From Acidimicrobiaceae bacterium (GTDB lineage: Bacteria; Actinomycetota; Acidimicrobiia; Acidimicrobiales; Ilumatobacteraceae), in assembly GCA_020637295.1 (NCBI GenBank), contig JACJWF010000002.1, positions 372,001 through 436,000 on the forward strand: 64,000 nt of DNA, written 5' to 3'. Every line of letters starts with the position of its first letter. Position 1 is the first letter of the stretch. Position numbers and translations under genes: made by a program. The notes below the pieces were generated by a model, which was given only the letters and a program-made list of their open reading frames with translations, was not told where the DNA came from and searched no databases. Shown here piece after piece: positions 17,782-26,720 of this stretch.

Positions 17782-18261
17782 TCAGGCGCGGGGCGCGCTG
17801 ACGTTGTAGGTCAGCAGGCCGCGGGCGATCAGCTTGTGGCTGTCCGCCCCCACCAGTTCCGCTTCGCAGAACACCGTGGACCGGCCGCGCTTGACGATCC
17901 AGCCCTCGGCGATGCCGTCCTCCTGCACCAGCGCGGCGATGTACTGCACGTGCAGGTCCACGGTGCTGTAGCGGTGCTCGGCGGTGTAGGCGCTACCGAC
18001 CGCGGGGACCACGACGGTGTCGAGGATGGTGGCGATCGCTCCGCCGTGCACCACGCCGGCCGGCTGCTCGATGTCCGGGCGGAAGGGCATGCGCATGCGG
18101 CAGTAGTCGGTGCGCACCTCCTCCATCTGCAGGCCGACCAGCTTCGGGAAGTACATGCGGTCAGCCCACTTGCCGAACGTCGACCAGCGCTCCACGATCT
18201 CCGGGGGCGCCGGTGGGAACTGCTCCGCCCGGTGCCCGGGAACGACGCCGCGGTGGCTCAT
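17782..18261 (-). CDS. PaaI-type hotdog thioesterase
   Basis: A 159-residue hotdog-fold protein. The motif QPAGVVHGGAIATILD (around 68-83) is the PaaI/4HBT active-site helix, where HGG positions the thioester. It probably hydrolyses a short or aromatic acyl-CoA. The ATG overlaps the stop of the alpha/beta hydrolase gene (ATGA), so the pair is translationally coupled. The reading frame extends upstream without a conserved sequence. Confidence 0.85.
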   Translation of the reverse strand: MSHRGVVPGHRAEQFPPAPPEIVERWSTFGKWADRMYFPKLVGLQMEEVRTDYCRMRMPFRPDIEQPAGVVHGGAIATILDTVVVPAVGSAYTAEHRYSTVDLHVQYIAALVQEDGIAEGWIVKRGRSTVFCEAELVGADSHKLIARGLLTYNVSAPRA

Positions 18262-19049
18262 GCGCCCGCGGCCGCGATGTGTGCGGCCAGGAGGCGGGCG
18301 ACGTCGGCGGCCATCTCCTGGATGACCACGTGGCCGGCGGGCAGCACCTCCAGGCGGGCGCCGGCGATGCCGTCGGCCAGCGCGTGGCTGTGGCGGATGT
18401 CCACCCAGCGGTCCTGCTCGCCACCGATCACCAGCGCCGGCGCAGTGATGGACGGCAGCATGGCAGTGAGGTCGACCACCTTGTCCAGGTCCAGCTGTGC
18501 GGCAGATCCCTTGGCGACGGCGTCGTTGGCCATGCCGAGCATCATGTCCACCATCGGCTCCAGCATCGCCAGGCCCTCGGCGGTGAAGCCGTCGGCCATC
18601 GCGTAGTGCATGAACAGCTCCGGGCTGATCGCGATCAGCTTCTTCCACAGGTCGAACGTGATGCGCATGCGGGCGTCGGTGGCCACCCAGCCGCACAGCA
18701 TCGTCACACTGGCCACGTGGGCGGCATGGCGGGCGGCAACGCCGGTGGCGGCCACGGCGCCGAGCGAGTAGCCGGCCACGTGGTAGCGGTCGTGGCCGAG
18801 GTGGGCCATCACCGCCGCCGCCTGGTCCGCCAGGCCCTCGACCGTGAGGGGCGCGTCCGGCATGGCCGACTCGCCCGACCCGGGGAACTCCACCATCACG
18901 TACGCCATCGGCTGGTCGGCGGGCATCGCCGCCCGCACCATGTCCCAGCCCGTGCGGCTCTGGGTGGTGCCGTGGATCAGCAGCAGCGGCGTGCCCTCAC
19001 CCTCCGTCGCGTACCCGACGATCTGACCGTTGACGTCCAGCGTTGCCAT
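18258..19049 (-). CDS. Alpha/beta hydrolase
   Basis: A 263-residue alpha/beta-fold hydrolase. S95 in GYSLGA is the nucleophile elbow, D213 (GGEQDRW) and H240 (PAGHVV) complete the triad, and HGTTQS at 26-31 forms the oxyanion hole. It is close to esterase/lactonase or 3-oxoadipate enol-lactonase-like proteins; the substrate cannot be told. It is coupled to the PaaI thioesterase and preceded by a TetR gene that may control the group. Confidence 0.87.
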   Translation of the reverse strand: MATLDVNGQIVGYATEGEGTPLLLIHGTTQSRTGWDMVRAAMPADQPMAYVMVEFPGSGESAMPDAPLTVEGLADQAAAVMAHLGHDRYHVAGYSLGAVAATGVAARHAAHVASVTMLCGWVATDARMRITFDLWKKLIAISPELFMHYAMADGFTAEGLAMLEPMVDMMLGMANDAVAKGSAAQLDLDKVVDLTAMLPSITAPALVIGGEQDRWVDIRHSHALADGIAGARLEVLPAGHVVIQEMAADVARLLAAHIAAAGA

Positions 19050-19081
19050 GGACGGCGACGGTAGCCGTCAGGGCGCCGCCG

Positions 19082-19696
19082 TCACGGCTTGAGCGCGGCG
19101 GCGAAGATGGCGATCACGTTCTCCCTGGCCCGGGCGATCTGGTCGCTGCCCAACGGGTCCGCGTCCAGCAGGCCCTCGAGGAACGGGGCGTCGCTGAAGT
19201 AGCTGAGCACGGCGCCGTAGCCCGTGAGGAGGAGGTGCTCCGGGTCCAGTCGGCGGAACGTGCCGGCGTCCATCTCCCGCCGGAAGAACGCCGCGGCACG
19301 GTCGAACATCGGCCGCAGCACGGCGGCCAGGTCGATGCCGAGGTGCACGCCGCCGTCCAGCGCCTCGCGGCGCATCAGGCGCACATAGTCCGGGTTGCCG
19401 ACGAACAGGTCGAACCCGGCGCCGATGACCAGCTCCATCTTCCCCTGCCCCGTCTGCGGGCTGGCGACGGCGGACTCCAGGCGGCGGAACCAGTCGCTCA
19501 GCAGATGCTCGAAGCACTCGCCGTAGAGGGTCTCCTTCGACGGGAAGTGGTGCAGCAGGCTGGGGCGGCGGATGCCCACGCCGGCGGCGATGTCGTTCAG
19601 GGAGGTGCCGTCGTAGCCGTTCTCGGCGAAGCAGCGGATGGCCTCGGCAAGGATCAACTCCCGGGTGGAGGGTGCGTCGGTCCCGTGCTCGGCCAC
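19082..19696 (-). CDS. TetR/AcrR-family regulator
   Basis: A 204-residue repressor. Residues about 10-55 form the TetR helix-turn-helix (LILAEAIRCFAENGYDGTSL, then GIRRPSLLHHFPSKETLY); the rest is a helical ligand-binding domain. It starts only 28 bases from the divergent nagA start, so its operator must overlap both promoters or lie inside one gene. Probable targets are itself and the hydrolase-thioesterase-acyl-CoA synthetase genes that follow on the same strand. Confidence 0.87.
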   Translation of the reverse strand: MAEHGTDAPSTRELILAEAIRCFAENGYDGTSLNDIAAGVGIRRPSLLHHFPSKETLYGECFEHLLSDWFRRLESAVASPQTGQGKMELVIGAGFDLFVGNPDYVRLMRREALDGGVHLGIDLAAVLRPMFDRAAAFFRREMDAGTFRRLDPEHLLLTGYGAVLSYFSDAPFLEGLLDADPLGSDQIARARENVIAIFAAALKP

Positions 19697-19724
19697 GGGG
19701 TGCAGCTTATGAGATCGTGGACGG

Positions 19725-20855
19725 GTGCCGTCCGTGGAATGCGCCCTCGCCCTGACACCCGAGGGGCTGCGCGGCCCCATGCGGGTCACGTGGGACGGGA
19801 CGGTGATCACGGAGGTCGAGCCGGTCTCGTCGGTGACGGGTGCGGCGGCGGATCGGGTGCTCGCGCCCGGCTTCGTCGACCTCCAGGTCAACGGGATCGA
19901 GGACGTGGACGTGGCCGGCGCCGACGGGGCGGACTGGGAGCGGCTGGACTCCCTGCTGCTGGCCCAGGGCGTCACCACCTGGTGCCCGACGCTGGTGACG
20001 ATGCCCCTCCCCCGCTACGACGCGCCGCTGGCCCGCATCCGGGCGGCGATGGACCGGCCTGCGGAAGGCCGCCCGGCGATCGCCGGGGTGCACCTGGAGG
20101 GGCCATTCCTCGGGGCTGCCCCGGGCGCCCACAATTCGGCGTGGATCGTGCCGGTGGAGCTCGACTGGCTGGCAGCGCTTCCCGACCATGTGGCCGTGGT
20201 GACGCTGGGTGCGGAGCAGCCGGAGGCAGTGGCCGCGACGAAGCTGCTGGTGGAGCGGGGCGTGCTGGTGAGCATCGGCCACACCCGGGCGTCGGAGGGC
20301 GAGTTCGACGCGGTGGTGGCCGCCGGGGCCGGCCTGGTCACCCACCTGTTCAACGGGATGAGCGGGGTCCACCACCGGGACCTCGGCGTGGCCGCGCTCG
20401 CGCTGTCGCACCCCGGTGTGGCCGCGTCGCTGATCGCCGACGGGGTGCACGTGCACCCGCGGGTGCTGCGCCTGGCGGCCGCCGCGCTCGGGCCCGAGCG
20501 GACCGTCCTCGTCACCGACGCCGTCGGCTGGCGGGCCGGCCGGGTCGGCGAGATCGGCATCGCGCTGGTCGACGGCGCGCCACGCCTCCCCGACGGCACC
20601 CTCGCCGGCAGCGCGCTCACCATGGACGCCGCGGTGCGGACCTGCCTCGCGGCAGGCATTCCCCTGGAGCACGCCCTGCGCGCCGCCTCCACCACCCCGG
20701 CCCGCCTGCTGGGCCTGCACGACCGCGGCGTCATCGCCCCCGGCCACCGCGCCGACCTCGTCGCCCTCACCCCCACCGGCGCCCTCGAGCAGACCTGGGT
20801 CGGAGGGTTTCGTGCACACCTCCGAGCCGGAAACCCTCCAACCAGCCCGTCCTGA
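19725..20855 (+). CDS. nagA: N-acetylglucosamine-6-phosphate deacetylase
   Basis: A 376-residue amidohydrolase that removes acetate from GlcNAc-6-P in amino-sugar and cell-wall recycling. Family motifs: GFVDLQVNG near residue 49, EGPFLGAAPGAHN (metal-binding Glu), IGHTRAS (His), THLFNGMSG (His), DGVHVHP and LVTDAVG (catalytic Asp). The last ~16 residues (VGGFRAHLRAGNPPTS) are encoded by a 38-bp palindromic repeat found elsewhere in the window; they are not part of the family and look like a tail added by insertion near the original stop. No nagB is present here. Confidence 0.93.
   Translation: MPSVECALALTPEGLRGPMRVTWDGTVITEVEPVSSVTGAAADRVLAPGFVDLQVNGIEDVDVAGADGADWERLDSLLLAQGVTTWCPTLVTMPLPRYDAPLARIRAAMDRPAEGRPAIAGVHLEGPFLGAAPGAHNSAWIVPVELDWLAALPDHVAVVTLGAEQPEAVAATKLLVERGVLVSIGHTRASEGEFDAVVAAGAGLVTHLFNGMSGVHHRDLGVAALALSHPGVAASLIADGVHVHPRVLRLAAAALGPERTVLVTDAVGWRAGRVGEIGIALVDGAPRLPDGTLAGSALTMDAAVRTCLAAGIPLEHALRAASTTPARLLGLHDRGVIAPGHRADLVALTPTGALEQTWVGGFRAHLRAGNPPTSPS
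20802..20839. repeat. 38-bp palindromic repeat, copy A (inside nagA 3' end)
   Basis: Arms GGAGGGTTTC and GAAACCCTCC pair perfectly (10 bp) around an 18-base centre containing CACCTCCGAG. It is in frame with nagA and encodes the C-terminal tail of that protein. Two further copies lie at 20861-20904 and 26481-26518. Confidence 0.85.
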
Positions 20856-20860
20856 CCTGG

Positions 20861-20904
20861 GTTGGAGGGTTTCGTGCACACCTCCGAGCACGAAACCCTC
20901 CAAC
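20861..20904. repeat. 38-bp palindromic repeat, copy B (extended stem)
   Basis: The same element as copy A, but with perfect 17-bp arms (GTTGGAGGGTTTCGTGC and its complement) around the 10-base centre ACACCTCCGA. It lies just after nagA and 18 bases before the next gene. It could fold as a strong hairpin and act as a nagA terminator, or be a REP-like extragenic palindrome. Confidence 0.85.
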
Positions 20905-20922
20905 ACAGTTAGGGTCGAGCGA

Positions 20923-21318
20923 ATGCAGATCGTGTCCGCACTCTTCGTCGAGAACTTCGAGATGCGCCAGGCGCCCGGCCCGTCGACCCGGATCGACCTG
21001 ACCGGCGCGATGTTCTCGATGGCCGCCCCCGAGCCGGCACCCGTGACGGTCACGCCCCACCTCGTGGCGCTGATCTACTGCCCGCCGGGCGAGAGCGGCA
21101 ACGGGGTGTTCGAGGTGGTCTTCCGCCGCGGCCTGGAGGAGGAGTCCGAGCAGGTGGCCCGCAACGTCAGCCCGTTCACCGTCGACCCGGGCAAGTTCAC
21201 CTACCGCCTGGTGCGTGGCGAACTGGAGTTCCCGGACTACGGCCAGATCTTCGCCCACTGCCGCGTGGACCGCGGCCCCTGGCACCTGGTGCCCTTCACC
21301 TTGCTGCCGCCCGCATGA
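20923..21318 (+). CDS. Conserved hypothetical protein, beta-rich
   Basis: A 131-residue protein starting MQIVSALFVENFEMRQ. It has no signal peptide or membrane segment; alternating hydrophobic residues suggest a beta-sandwich. Frequent His/Phe/Pro in the last third (DYGQIFAHCRVDRGPWHLVPF) gives no catalytic pattern I recognise. The frame is open further upstream through the palindromic repeat, but the ATG at 20923 is the first start after it. It lies 20 bases before the transketolase and may share its transcript. Confidence 0.65.
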   Translation: MQIVSALFVENFEMRQAPGPSTRIDLTGAMFSMAAPEPAPVTVTPHLVALIYCPPGESGNGVFEVVFRRGLEEESEQVARNVSPFTVDPGKFTYRLVRGELEFPDYGQIFAHCRVDRGPWHLVPFTLLPPA

Positions 21319-21338
21319 CCGGCCGGTAAGGTCGAAGC

Positions 21339-23294
21339 GTGCTCACCCCGGAACAGGACCAGCAGTCGATCAACCTCATCCGCGGCTTCGCCATGGACGC
21401 CCCGCTCCACGCCAAGAGCGGCCACCAGGGCACCGCGATGGCACTCGCCCCGCTGGCCCATGTGCTCTACAGCCGGGTGATGCGCCACGACCCGGCCGAC
21501 CCGCACTGGGCGGACCGCGACCGTTTCGTACTGTCCAACGGCCACGCCTCCATCCTCCAGTACTCGATGCTGTTCCTCTCCGGCTACGGGCTGGAACTGG
21601 ACGACATCAAGGCCTTCCGCCAGTGGGGTTCGGCCACGCCGGGCCACCCCGAGGTCGGCCACACCGCCGGCGTGGAGGTCACCACCGGCCCGCTCGGCCA
21701 GGGGTTCGCCAACGCCGTCGGCATGGCCCTGGCGGAGCGCCACCTCAAGGCCCGCTTCGGCGCCGATGTGCAGGACCACTTCACGTTCGTGCTCGCCGGC
21801 GACGGCTGCCTGATGGAAGGCGTCAGCCACGAGGCCGCCTCGTTGGCCGGCCACCAGCGCCTCGGTGGGCTGGTGTGCGTGTACGACGACAACCACATCA
21901 CGATCGACGGCGACACCGCACTCACCTACAGCGACGATGTCGCCGGGCGGTTCGAGGCCTACGGCTGGCACGTGGAGCACCTCGGCGAGGCCGGCAACGA
22001 CCTCGACGCGCTGGAGGCCGGGCTGCGCCGGGCGATGGCCGTCACCGACCGGCCGAGCCTGCTGATCCTGCGCTCCCACATCGGCTACCCCAGCCCGGAC
22101 TTCACCGACGACCACTCGGCGCACGGCAACCCGTTCAAGGCGGAGAACGTCACCCGCACGAAGGCCGTCATGGGCATCCCGGACGAGCCGTTCTGGGCGC
22201 CCGACTCGCTGGTCGCCGCCTACCGCGCCCACTGCGCCGACCGAGGTCGTGACGCCCACGACGCCTGGAACGCCCGGTTCGCCGCCTCCGCCGTGGACCG
22301 CGACGAGTGGGCCGCCTGCTGGGCCGCCCGCGGGTTGGACGGCTGGGAGGACGCGCTGCCGACGTTCGAGCAGGGCGAGTCCATCGCCACCCGGGTCGCC
22401 ATCGAGAAGGCGTTCAACGCCACGCTCGCCGGGGTTCCAGGCCTGGTGGCCGGCGCTGCCGACCTCACCGGCAACACCGGCACCAAGCTGGCCGGTCAGC
22501 AGCCGATGACCGCGGCGACCCCGGAGGGTCGCCAGGTGTACTACGGCATCCGCGAGCACGGCATGGGCTCCACGATGGTGGGCATGGCCCTCCACGGCGG
22601 CGTGCTGCCCGCCGGCGGCACGTTCTTCGTCTTCCTCGACTACATGCGCCCGCCCGTCCGCCTGGCCGCACTGAGCGGTGCGAAGGTCGTGTTCGTCTTC
22701 ACCCACGATTCCGTCGGTGTCGGCGAGGACGGCCCCACCCACCAGCCGGTGGAGCACCTGGCCACGCTGCGGGCCATCCCCCACCTCCAGGTCATCCGCC
22801 CGGCCGACGCCAACGAGACGTCGCAGGCGTGGCGGGTGGCGGTGGAGCACGACGGCCCGACGGCCCTCGTGCTGAGCCGGCAGAACCTGCCGGTGTGCAC
22901 CGACGGCAGCGCGGTGGAAGTGGGTGCCGCGGTGGTGCGCGACCATGCCGACCCCAAGGTCGTGCTGCTCGCCACCGGGAGTGAAGTCTCGGTCTGCCTG
23001 GAGGCGGCCGCCCAGCTCGAGGCGGCAGGTGTCGGTGCCCGCGTGGTCAGCATGCCCTCGTGGGACCGTTTCGAGCGCCAGCCGGAGGACTACCGCGACG
23101 ACGTCCTCCCGCCCTGGCTGCCGGTGCTGTCGGTGGAAGCGGCCACCACGCTCGGCTGGTCCGCCTACGCGGACGCATCAATCGGTATCGACCGCTTCGG
23201 CGCCAGCGCGCCGGGCCCCGTGGTCCTGGAGAAGCTCGGCATCAACGTCGAGCACGTCGTCGCCGCAGCCACGGACCTGATCTCTGAGGAGTGA
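21339..23294 (+). CDS. tkt: Transketolase
   Basis: A 651-residue thiamin-diphosphate enzyme of the pentose-phosphate pathway that moves two-carbon ketol units. The cofactor motif begins GDGCLMEG and ends with NHITIDGDT; the pyrimidine domain contains the catalytic-Glu region YYGIREHGMGS; FVLSNGHAS and TTGPLGQG are further signatures. The C-terminal domain ends LGINVEHVVAAA. The start is a GTG. It is followed after four bases by transaldolase, so both non-oxidative pentose-phosphate enzymes are made together. Confidence 0.95.
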   Translation: MLTPEQDQQSINLIRGFAMDAPLHAKSGHQGTAMALAPLAHVLYSRVMRHDPADPHWADRDRFVLSNGHASILQYSMLFLSGYGLELDDIKAFRQWGSATPGHPEVGHTAGVEVTTGPLGQGFANAVGMALAERHLKARFGADVQDHFTFVLAGDGCLMEGVSHEAASLAGHQRLGGLVCVYDDNHITIDGDTALTYSDDVAGRFEAYGWHVEHLGEAGNDLDALEAGLRRAMAVTDRPSLLILRSHIGYPSPDFTDDHSAHGNPFKAENVTRTKAVMGIPDEPFWAPDSLVAAYRAHCADRGRDAHDAWNARFAASAVDRDEWAACWAARGLDGWEDALPTFEQGESIATRVAIEKAFNATLAGVPGLVAGAADLTGNTGTKLAGQQPMTAATPEGRQVYYGIREHGMGSTMVGMALHGGVLPAGGTFFVFLDYMRPPVRLAALSGAKVVFVFTHDSVGVGEDGPTHQPVEHLATLRAIPHLQVIRPADANETSQAWRVAVEHDGPTALVLSRQNLPVCTDGSAVEVGAAVVRDHADPKVVLLATGSEVSVCLEAAAQLEAAGVGARVVSMPSWDRFERQPEDYRDDVLPPWLPVLSVEAATTLGWSAYADASIGIDRFGASAPGPVVLEKLGINVEHVVAAATDLISEE

Positions 23295-23298
23295 TCAC

Positions 23299-24402
23299 AT
23301 GGATCGTCTCGCAGCCCTCTACGAGCAATGCGGCCAGAGCCCCTGGCTGGACAACCTGAAGCGCAGCTACGTCACCGGCGGTGAGCTGCGCCGCCAGATC
23401 CAGCGGGGCATCCGCGGCCTCACCAGCAACCCCACCATCTTCCAGAAGGCCATCCAGGGCTCGGCTGACTACGACGCCCAGTTCCGCGACCTCGTGGCCG
23501 CTGGTGGCACCACCATCGGCCACTACTGGGCGCTGGTGCTGCAGGACATCCACGGCGCGCTGGAGCAGTTCGCGCCGCTGTACCAGGCCAGCAACCGGGG
23601 TGACGGCTACGTCAGCGTCGAGGTGGACCCCGGCCTGGCCCACGACACCCAGGGCACCATCGACGCCGCCCGGGGGCTGCATCAGCAGATCGACCGTCCC
23701 AACCTGATGGTCAAGATCCCCGCCACGGAGGCCGGCCTGCCGGCCATCGAGCAGATGATCAGCGAGGGCCGCAACATCAACGTCACCCTCATCTTCAGCC
23801 TCGACCGCTACCAGAAGGTCATGGACGCGTACATCTCCGGCCTGGAGCGGTGGGCCGGCTCAGGCGCCACCGACCTCTCCAGCGTCGCCAGCGTGGCCAG
23901 CTTCTTCATCAGCCGGGTGGACACCGAGGTGGACCACCGCCTGGAAGCCATCGGCCAGGACACCGCGCTCGCCCTGCGCGGCAAGGCCGCCGTCGCCCAG
24001 GGCAAGCTGGCCTACCAGGCGTTCCTGCGCACCTTCAGCGGCCCCCGCTGGCAGGCGCTGGCCGATCGTGGCGCCGTCCCTCAACGCCCGCTGTGGGCCA
24101 GCACCAGCACCAAGAACCCGGACTACCCGGACACCCTGTACGTGGACTCCCTGATCGGCCCCCACACGGTGAACACCCTGCCCGACGCCACCATCGACGC
24201 GTTCGCCGACCATGGCACGGTCGCACGGGCAGTGGATGTGGACGTCATCGACGCGCAGAGCGTGTGGGCCGGTCTGGCCGAGGTGGGCGTGGACATGGAC
24301 GACGTGGCGGCCACGCTGGAACGCGAGGGCGTGGCCAGCTTCCAGAAGAGCTTCGACGAACTGCTCGACGCCCTCCGGCAGAAGGCCACCGAACTGGCCT
24401 GA
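23299..24402 (+). CDS. tal: Transaldolase
   Basis: A 367-residue TalB-like (actinobacterial length) Schiff-base aldolase. GLTSNPTIFQKAI near residue 36 and NLMVKIPATEAGLPAIE (catalytic Lys, about 138) are family signatures, as is NVTLIFSLDRY. It transfers dihydroxyacetone units between sedoheptulose-7-P and glyceraldehyde-3-P. It is tightly linked to tkt. A GC hairpin follows ten bases after the stop. Confidence 0.95.
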   Translation: MDRLAALYEQCGQSPWLDNLKRSYVTGGELRRQIQRGIRGLTSNPTIFQKAIQGSADYDAQFRDLVAAGGTTIGHYWALVLQDIHGALEQFAPLYQASNRGDGYVSVEVDPGLAHDTQGTIDAARGLHQQIDRPNLMVKIPATEAGLPAIEQMISEGRNINVTLIFSLDRYQKVMDAYISGLERWAGSGATDLSSVASVASFFISRVDTEVDHRLEAIGQDTALALRGKAAVAQGKLAYQAFLRTFSGPRWQALADRGAVPQRPLWASTSTKNPDYPDTLYVDSLIGPHTVNTLPDATIDAFADHGTVARAVDVDVIDAQSVWAGLAEVGVDMDDVAATLEREGVASFQKSFDELLDALRQKATELA

Positions 24403-24411
24403 CCGGCCGGC

Positions 24412-24448
24412 GGGGCAGGCGGGGAACTTCGCCACCCCCGCCCGCCCC
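24412..24448 (+). terminator. GC-rich hairpin after tal
   Basis: GGGGCAGGCGGGG (24412-24424) pairs with CCCCGCCCGCCCC (24436-24448) with a single mismatch around an 11-base loop. There is no T-run, as is common in GC-rich actinobacteria. It is the only structured feature seen in the 211-base gap 24403-24613. Confidence 0.45.
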
Positions 24449-24613
24449 TGCCAGGCCCACGCCGGCCGGTTCCGCCAGGCCGCCGTGTTCCGACCGGGCC
24501 TGCTGGGAGGTGGCCCGGAGGTTCCCGCGCGAACGCGTCGTGGTCCAGACGGCGGCACGCCCCGGGCATGACGCCGAACGGCGAAATTCCCTGCCCTGCG
24601 TAGAGTGCTGCCG

Positions 24614-25639
24614 ATGAACGACGCCGCCCACCCCGCCGACGAACTGTTCGCTCCCCTGCTCGACGCCCTGCCCACCGGGGCCGACCGCCGCCTGTCGCAG
24701 CAGTTGCTGCGTGCCGCCGCAGACCTGGTGCGACAGCAGCCGTCCACCCTGGACCTCAAGATCGCCGGCGCGGCGCTGGAGGAAATGGGTGAAGCGTTCG
24801 CCATGTTCGCCGGCACCACGGACGTGCCGAAGGTCACCATCTTCGGCTCCGCCCGCACCAAGGAGGACGACCCGCTCTACGCCGCCGCCCGCCGGGTGGC
24901 CGAGCACCTCGCCGAGCAGGGCTGGATGGTCATCACCGGTGCCGGCCCGGGGATCATGCAGGCGGGAATGGAGGGCGCCGGGCGCGACCACTCCATCGGG
25001 GTGTCCATCCGCCTGCCGTTCGAGCAGGGCGCCAACCACGTCATCGCCGGCGACCACAAGTACGTCAGCATGAAGTACTTCTTCACCCGCAAGCTGATGC
25101 TCATCAAGGAGAGCAAGGGGTTCGTCTGCCTGCCCGGCGGGTTCGGCACCCTCGACGAGACGTTCGAACTGCTCACGCTCACCCAGACCGGCAAGGGCGT
25201 ACCCGTGCCGATCGTGTTCCTGGACACCCCCGGCGACCCCTACTGGGAGACGGTGGACGACTTCGTGCGCGAGCAATTGGTGGCCCGCGGCCTCGTTGCG
25301 TCGGCCGACCGCCACCTGTACCTGATCACCGACGACTGCCGCCAGGCGGTGGACGAGATCATCGGCTTCTACCGCAACTTCGACTCGCTGCGGTATGTCG
25401 GCGACATGCTGATCGTCCGCCTCCACCACCGCCCCACCGAGCAGCAGATGGCCCAGCTCAACGAGCAGTTCGGCCACCTCAGCACCAGCGGCGTCATCCG
25501 CGTGGTCGAGCCCTTCGAACCCGAGCGCCGCGAGCAGGACCGGCTGGACCTCGCCCGCATCGGCTTCCCGTTCGCCAAGCACGGCTACGGTGACCTGCGC
25601 GAGATGATCGACCTGCTCAACCAGTTCGCGGAGGAGTGA
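24614..25639 (+). CDS. LOG-family protein (nucleotide phosphoribohydrolase-like)
   Basis: A 341-residue Rossmann protein of the LOG/TIGR00730 family. FGSARTKEDD near residue 77, the ITGAGPGIMQAGMEGA stretch at 108-123 and PGGFGTLDE at 174-182 are the family's nucleotide-binding motifs. Members hydrolyse nucleoside monophosphates to base and ribose-5-phosphate. The protein is longer than the ~190-residue core, with extra N- and C-terminal segments. The ATG at 24614 was preferred to the in-frame GTG three codons upstream. The MOSC gene follows three bases later. Confidence 0.87.
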   Translation: MNDAAHPADELFAPLLDALPTGADRRLSQQLLRAAADLVRQQPSTLDLKIAGAALEEMGEAFAMFAGTTDVPKVTIFGSARTKEDDPLYAAARRVAEHLAEQGWMVITGAGPGIMQAGMEGAGRDHSIGVSIRLPFEQGANHVIAGDHKYVSMKYFFTRKLMLIKESKGFVCLPGGFGTLDETFELLTLTQTGKGVPVPIVFLDTPGDPYWETVDDFVREQLVARGLVASADRHLYLITDDCRQAVDEIIGFYRNFDSLRYVGDMLIVRLHHRPTEQQMAQLNEQFGHLSTSGVIRVVEPFEPERREQDRLDLARIGFPFAKHGYGDLREMIDLLNQFAEE

Positions 25640-25642
25640 CCC

Positions 25643-26473
25643 ATGCATGTGGCAGCCATCTGGCGGTACCCGGTGAAGACGATGATCGGCGCCACCGTGC
25701 CCTCGGCCCACCTCGATGCCATCGGCCTGCGTGGCGACCGCGAGTGGGGAGTGCGCGACCTCACCACCGGCGCCATCGCCAACACCCGCACGCTCGGCGG
25801 GCTGATGCAGCTCAGGGCCGAGCCGCACGCTGACGGGGTGGCCATCACACTGCCCGACGGCACCGTCACACACAGCAGCGCCGCCGACGTGGATGCCGTG
25901 CTGTCGGCCGCGCTCGGACGGTCGGTCACGTTGCAGGCCCGCCCGCCGGCCGCGGAGACGGAGTTCTACCGCAGGCTCCCCTCCACGGCCGCAGACCCGA
26001 TGGCCGAGCTCCGCGAGATCTTCGCCCGCGAGGACGACGAGCCGCTGCCCGACTTCACCAAGTTCCCGGCCACGCTGGTCGAGTACGAGACCCCGCCCGG
26101 CGCGCTGTACGACTGCTACCCGCTGCTGGTCATGACCACCTCGGCGCTGCGGTCGATGCAGGAGGCCGTGCCGGCGTCGGTGATCGATGTGCGCCGCTTC
26201 CGGCCCAGCCTGGTCGTCGACACCGGCAACGAGCCGGGGCACCCGGAGTTGGGTTGGGCCGGCCGGAGGTTCGCCGTCGGCGGCGCAGTGATCGAGGTCA
26301 TCAACGACTGCCCGCGCTGCGCGGCCATCACCAAGCAGGTCACCCCGGACGTGCCCCAGGACCGCTCGATCCTCCGCCATGTGGTGAAGGACCTCGGCCA
26401 GGCCGTCGGCGCCTACGCCGCGGTGGTGCAGCCCGGCCCCGTGCGCGAGGGCGACGACTTCCGCCCCCTCTAG
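25643..26473 (+). CDS. MOSC-domain protein
   Basis: A 276-residue protein with an N-terminal MOSC beta-barrel (IWRYPVKTMIGA at the start) and a C-terminal MOSC domain whose conserved Cys is in NDCPRCAAIT (around 217-226), as in YcbX/mARC proteins. These use a molybdenum cofactor for sulfur transfer or reduction of N-hydroxylated compounds. It has no ferredoxin domain. It is coupled to the LOG gene. Confidence 0.85.
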   Translation: MHVAAIWRYPVKTMIGATVPSAHLDAIGLRGDREWGVRDLTTGAIANTRTLGGLMQLRAEPHADGVAITLPDGTVTHSSAADVDAVLSAALGRSVTLQARPPAAETEFYRRLPSTAADPMAELREIFAREDDEPLPDFTKFPATLVEYETPPGALYDCYPLLVMTTSALRSMQEAVPASVIDVRRFRPSLVVDTGNEPGHPELGWAGRRFAVGGAVIEVINDCPRCAAITKQVTPDVPQDRSILRHVVKDLGQAVGAYAAVVQPGPVREGDDFRPL

Positions 26474-26480
26474 CCCAGTC

Positions 26481-26518
26481 GGAGGGTTTCGTGCTCACCT
26501 CCGAGCCGGAAACCCTCC
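26481..26518. repeat. 38-bp palindromic repeat, copy C
   Basis: Arms GGAGGGTTTC and GAAACCCTCC (10 bp) with centre GTGCTCACCTCCGAGCCG, nearly the same as copy A. It sits eight bases after the MOSC stop and ten bases before the convergent small gene, so it may act as a bidirectional terminator. Confidence 0.82.
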
Positions 26519-26528
26519 AACCCGGCGG

Positions 26529-26720
26529 TCAGTCGGCCGGGTCGCGGCCGCGCAGGAGGTGGACGGCCTTCTCGATGGCCCGCCGTGCCTGGGCGAGGCG
26601 CTTGTCGTCAGCCGGGCGGCCGGTGCGCTCCGCCGAGGCTTCACGCAGCTGGTCGAACATGATCTCGTCGAGGTCGTCGGCGACGGATTGCAGCCGCTCG
26701 GCCAGGTGGTCGTAGCTCAC
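26529..26720 (-). CDS. Small helical hypothetical protein
   Basis: A 63-residue protein starting at a GTG that overlaps the glcF stop (GTGA). It is mainly amphipathic helix with heptad-like spacing (AERLQSVADDLDEIMFDQL...ARRAIEKAVHLLRG), so a coiled-coil or dimeric helical protein is likely. Overlap with glcF suggests co-translation. I do not recognise the family. Confidence 0.6.
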   Translation of the reverse strand: MSYDHLAERLQSVADDLDEIMFDQLREASAERTGRPADDKRLAQARRAIEKAVHLLRGRDPAD

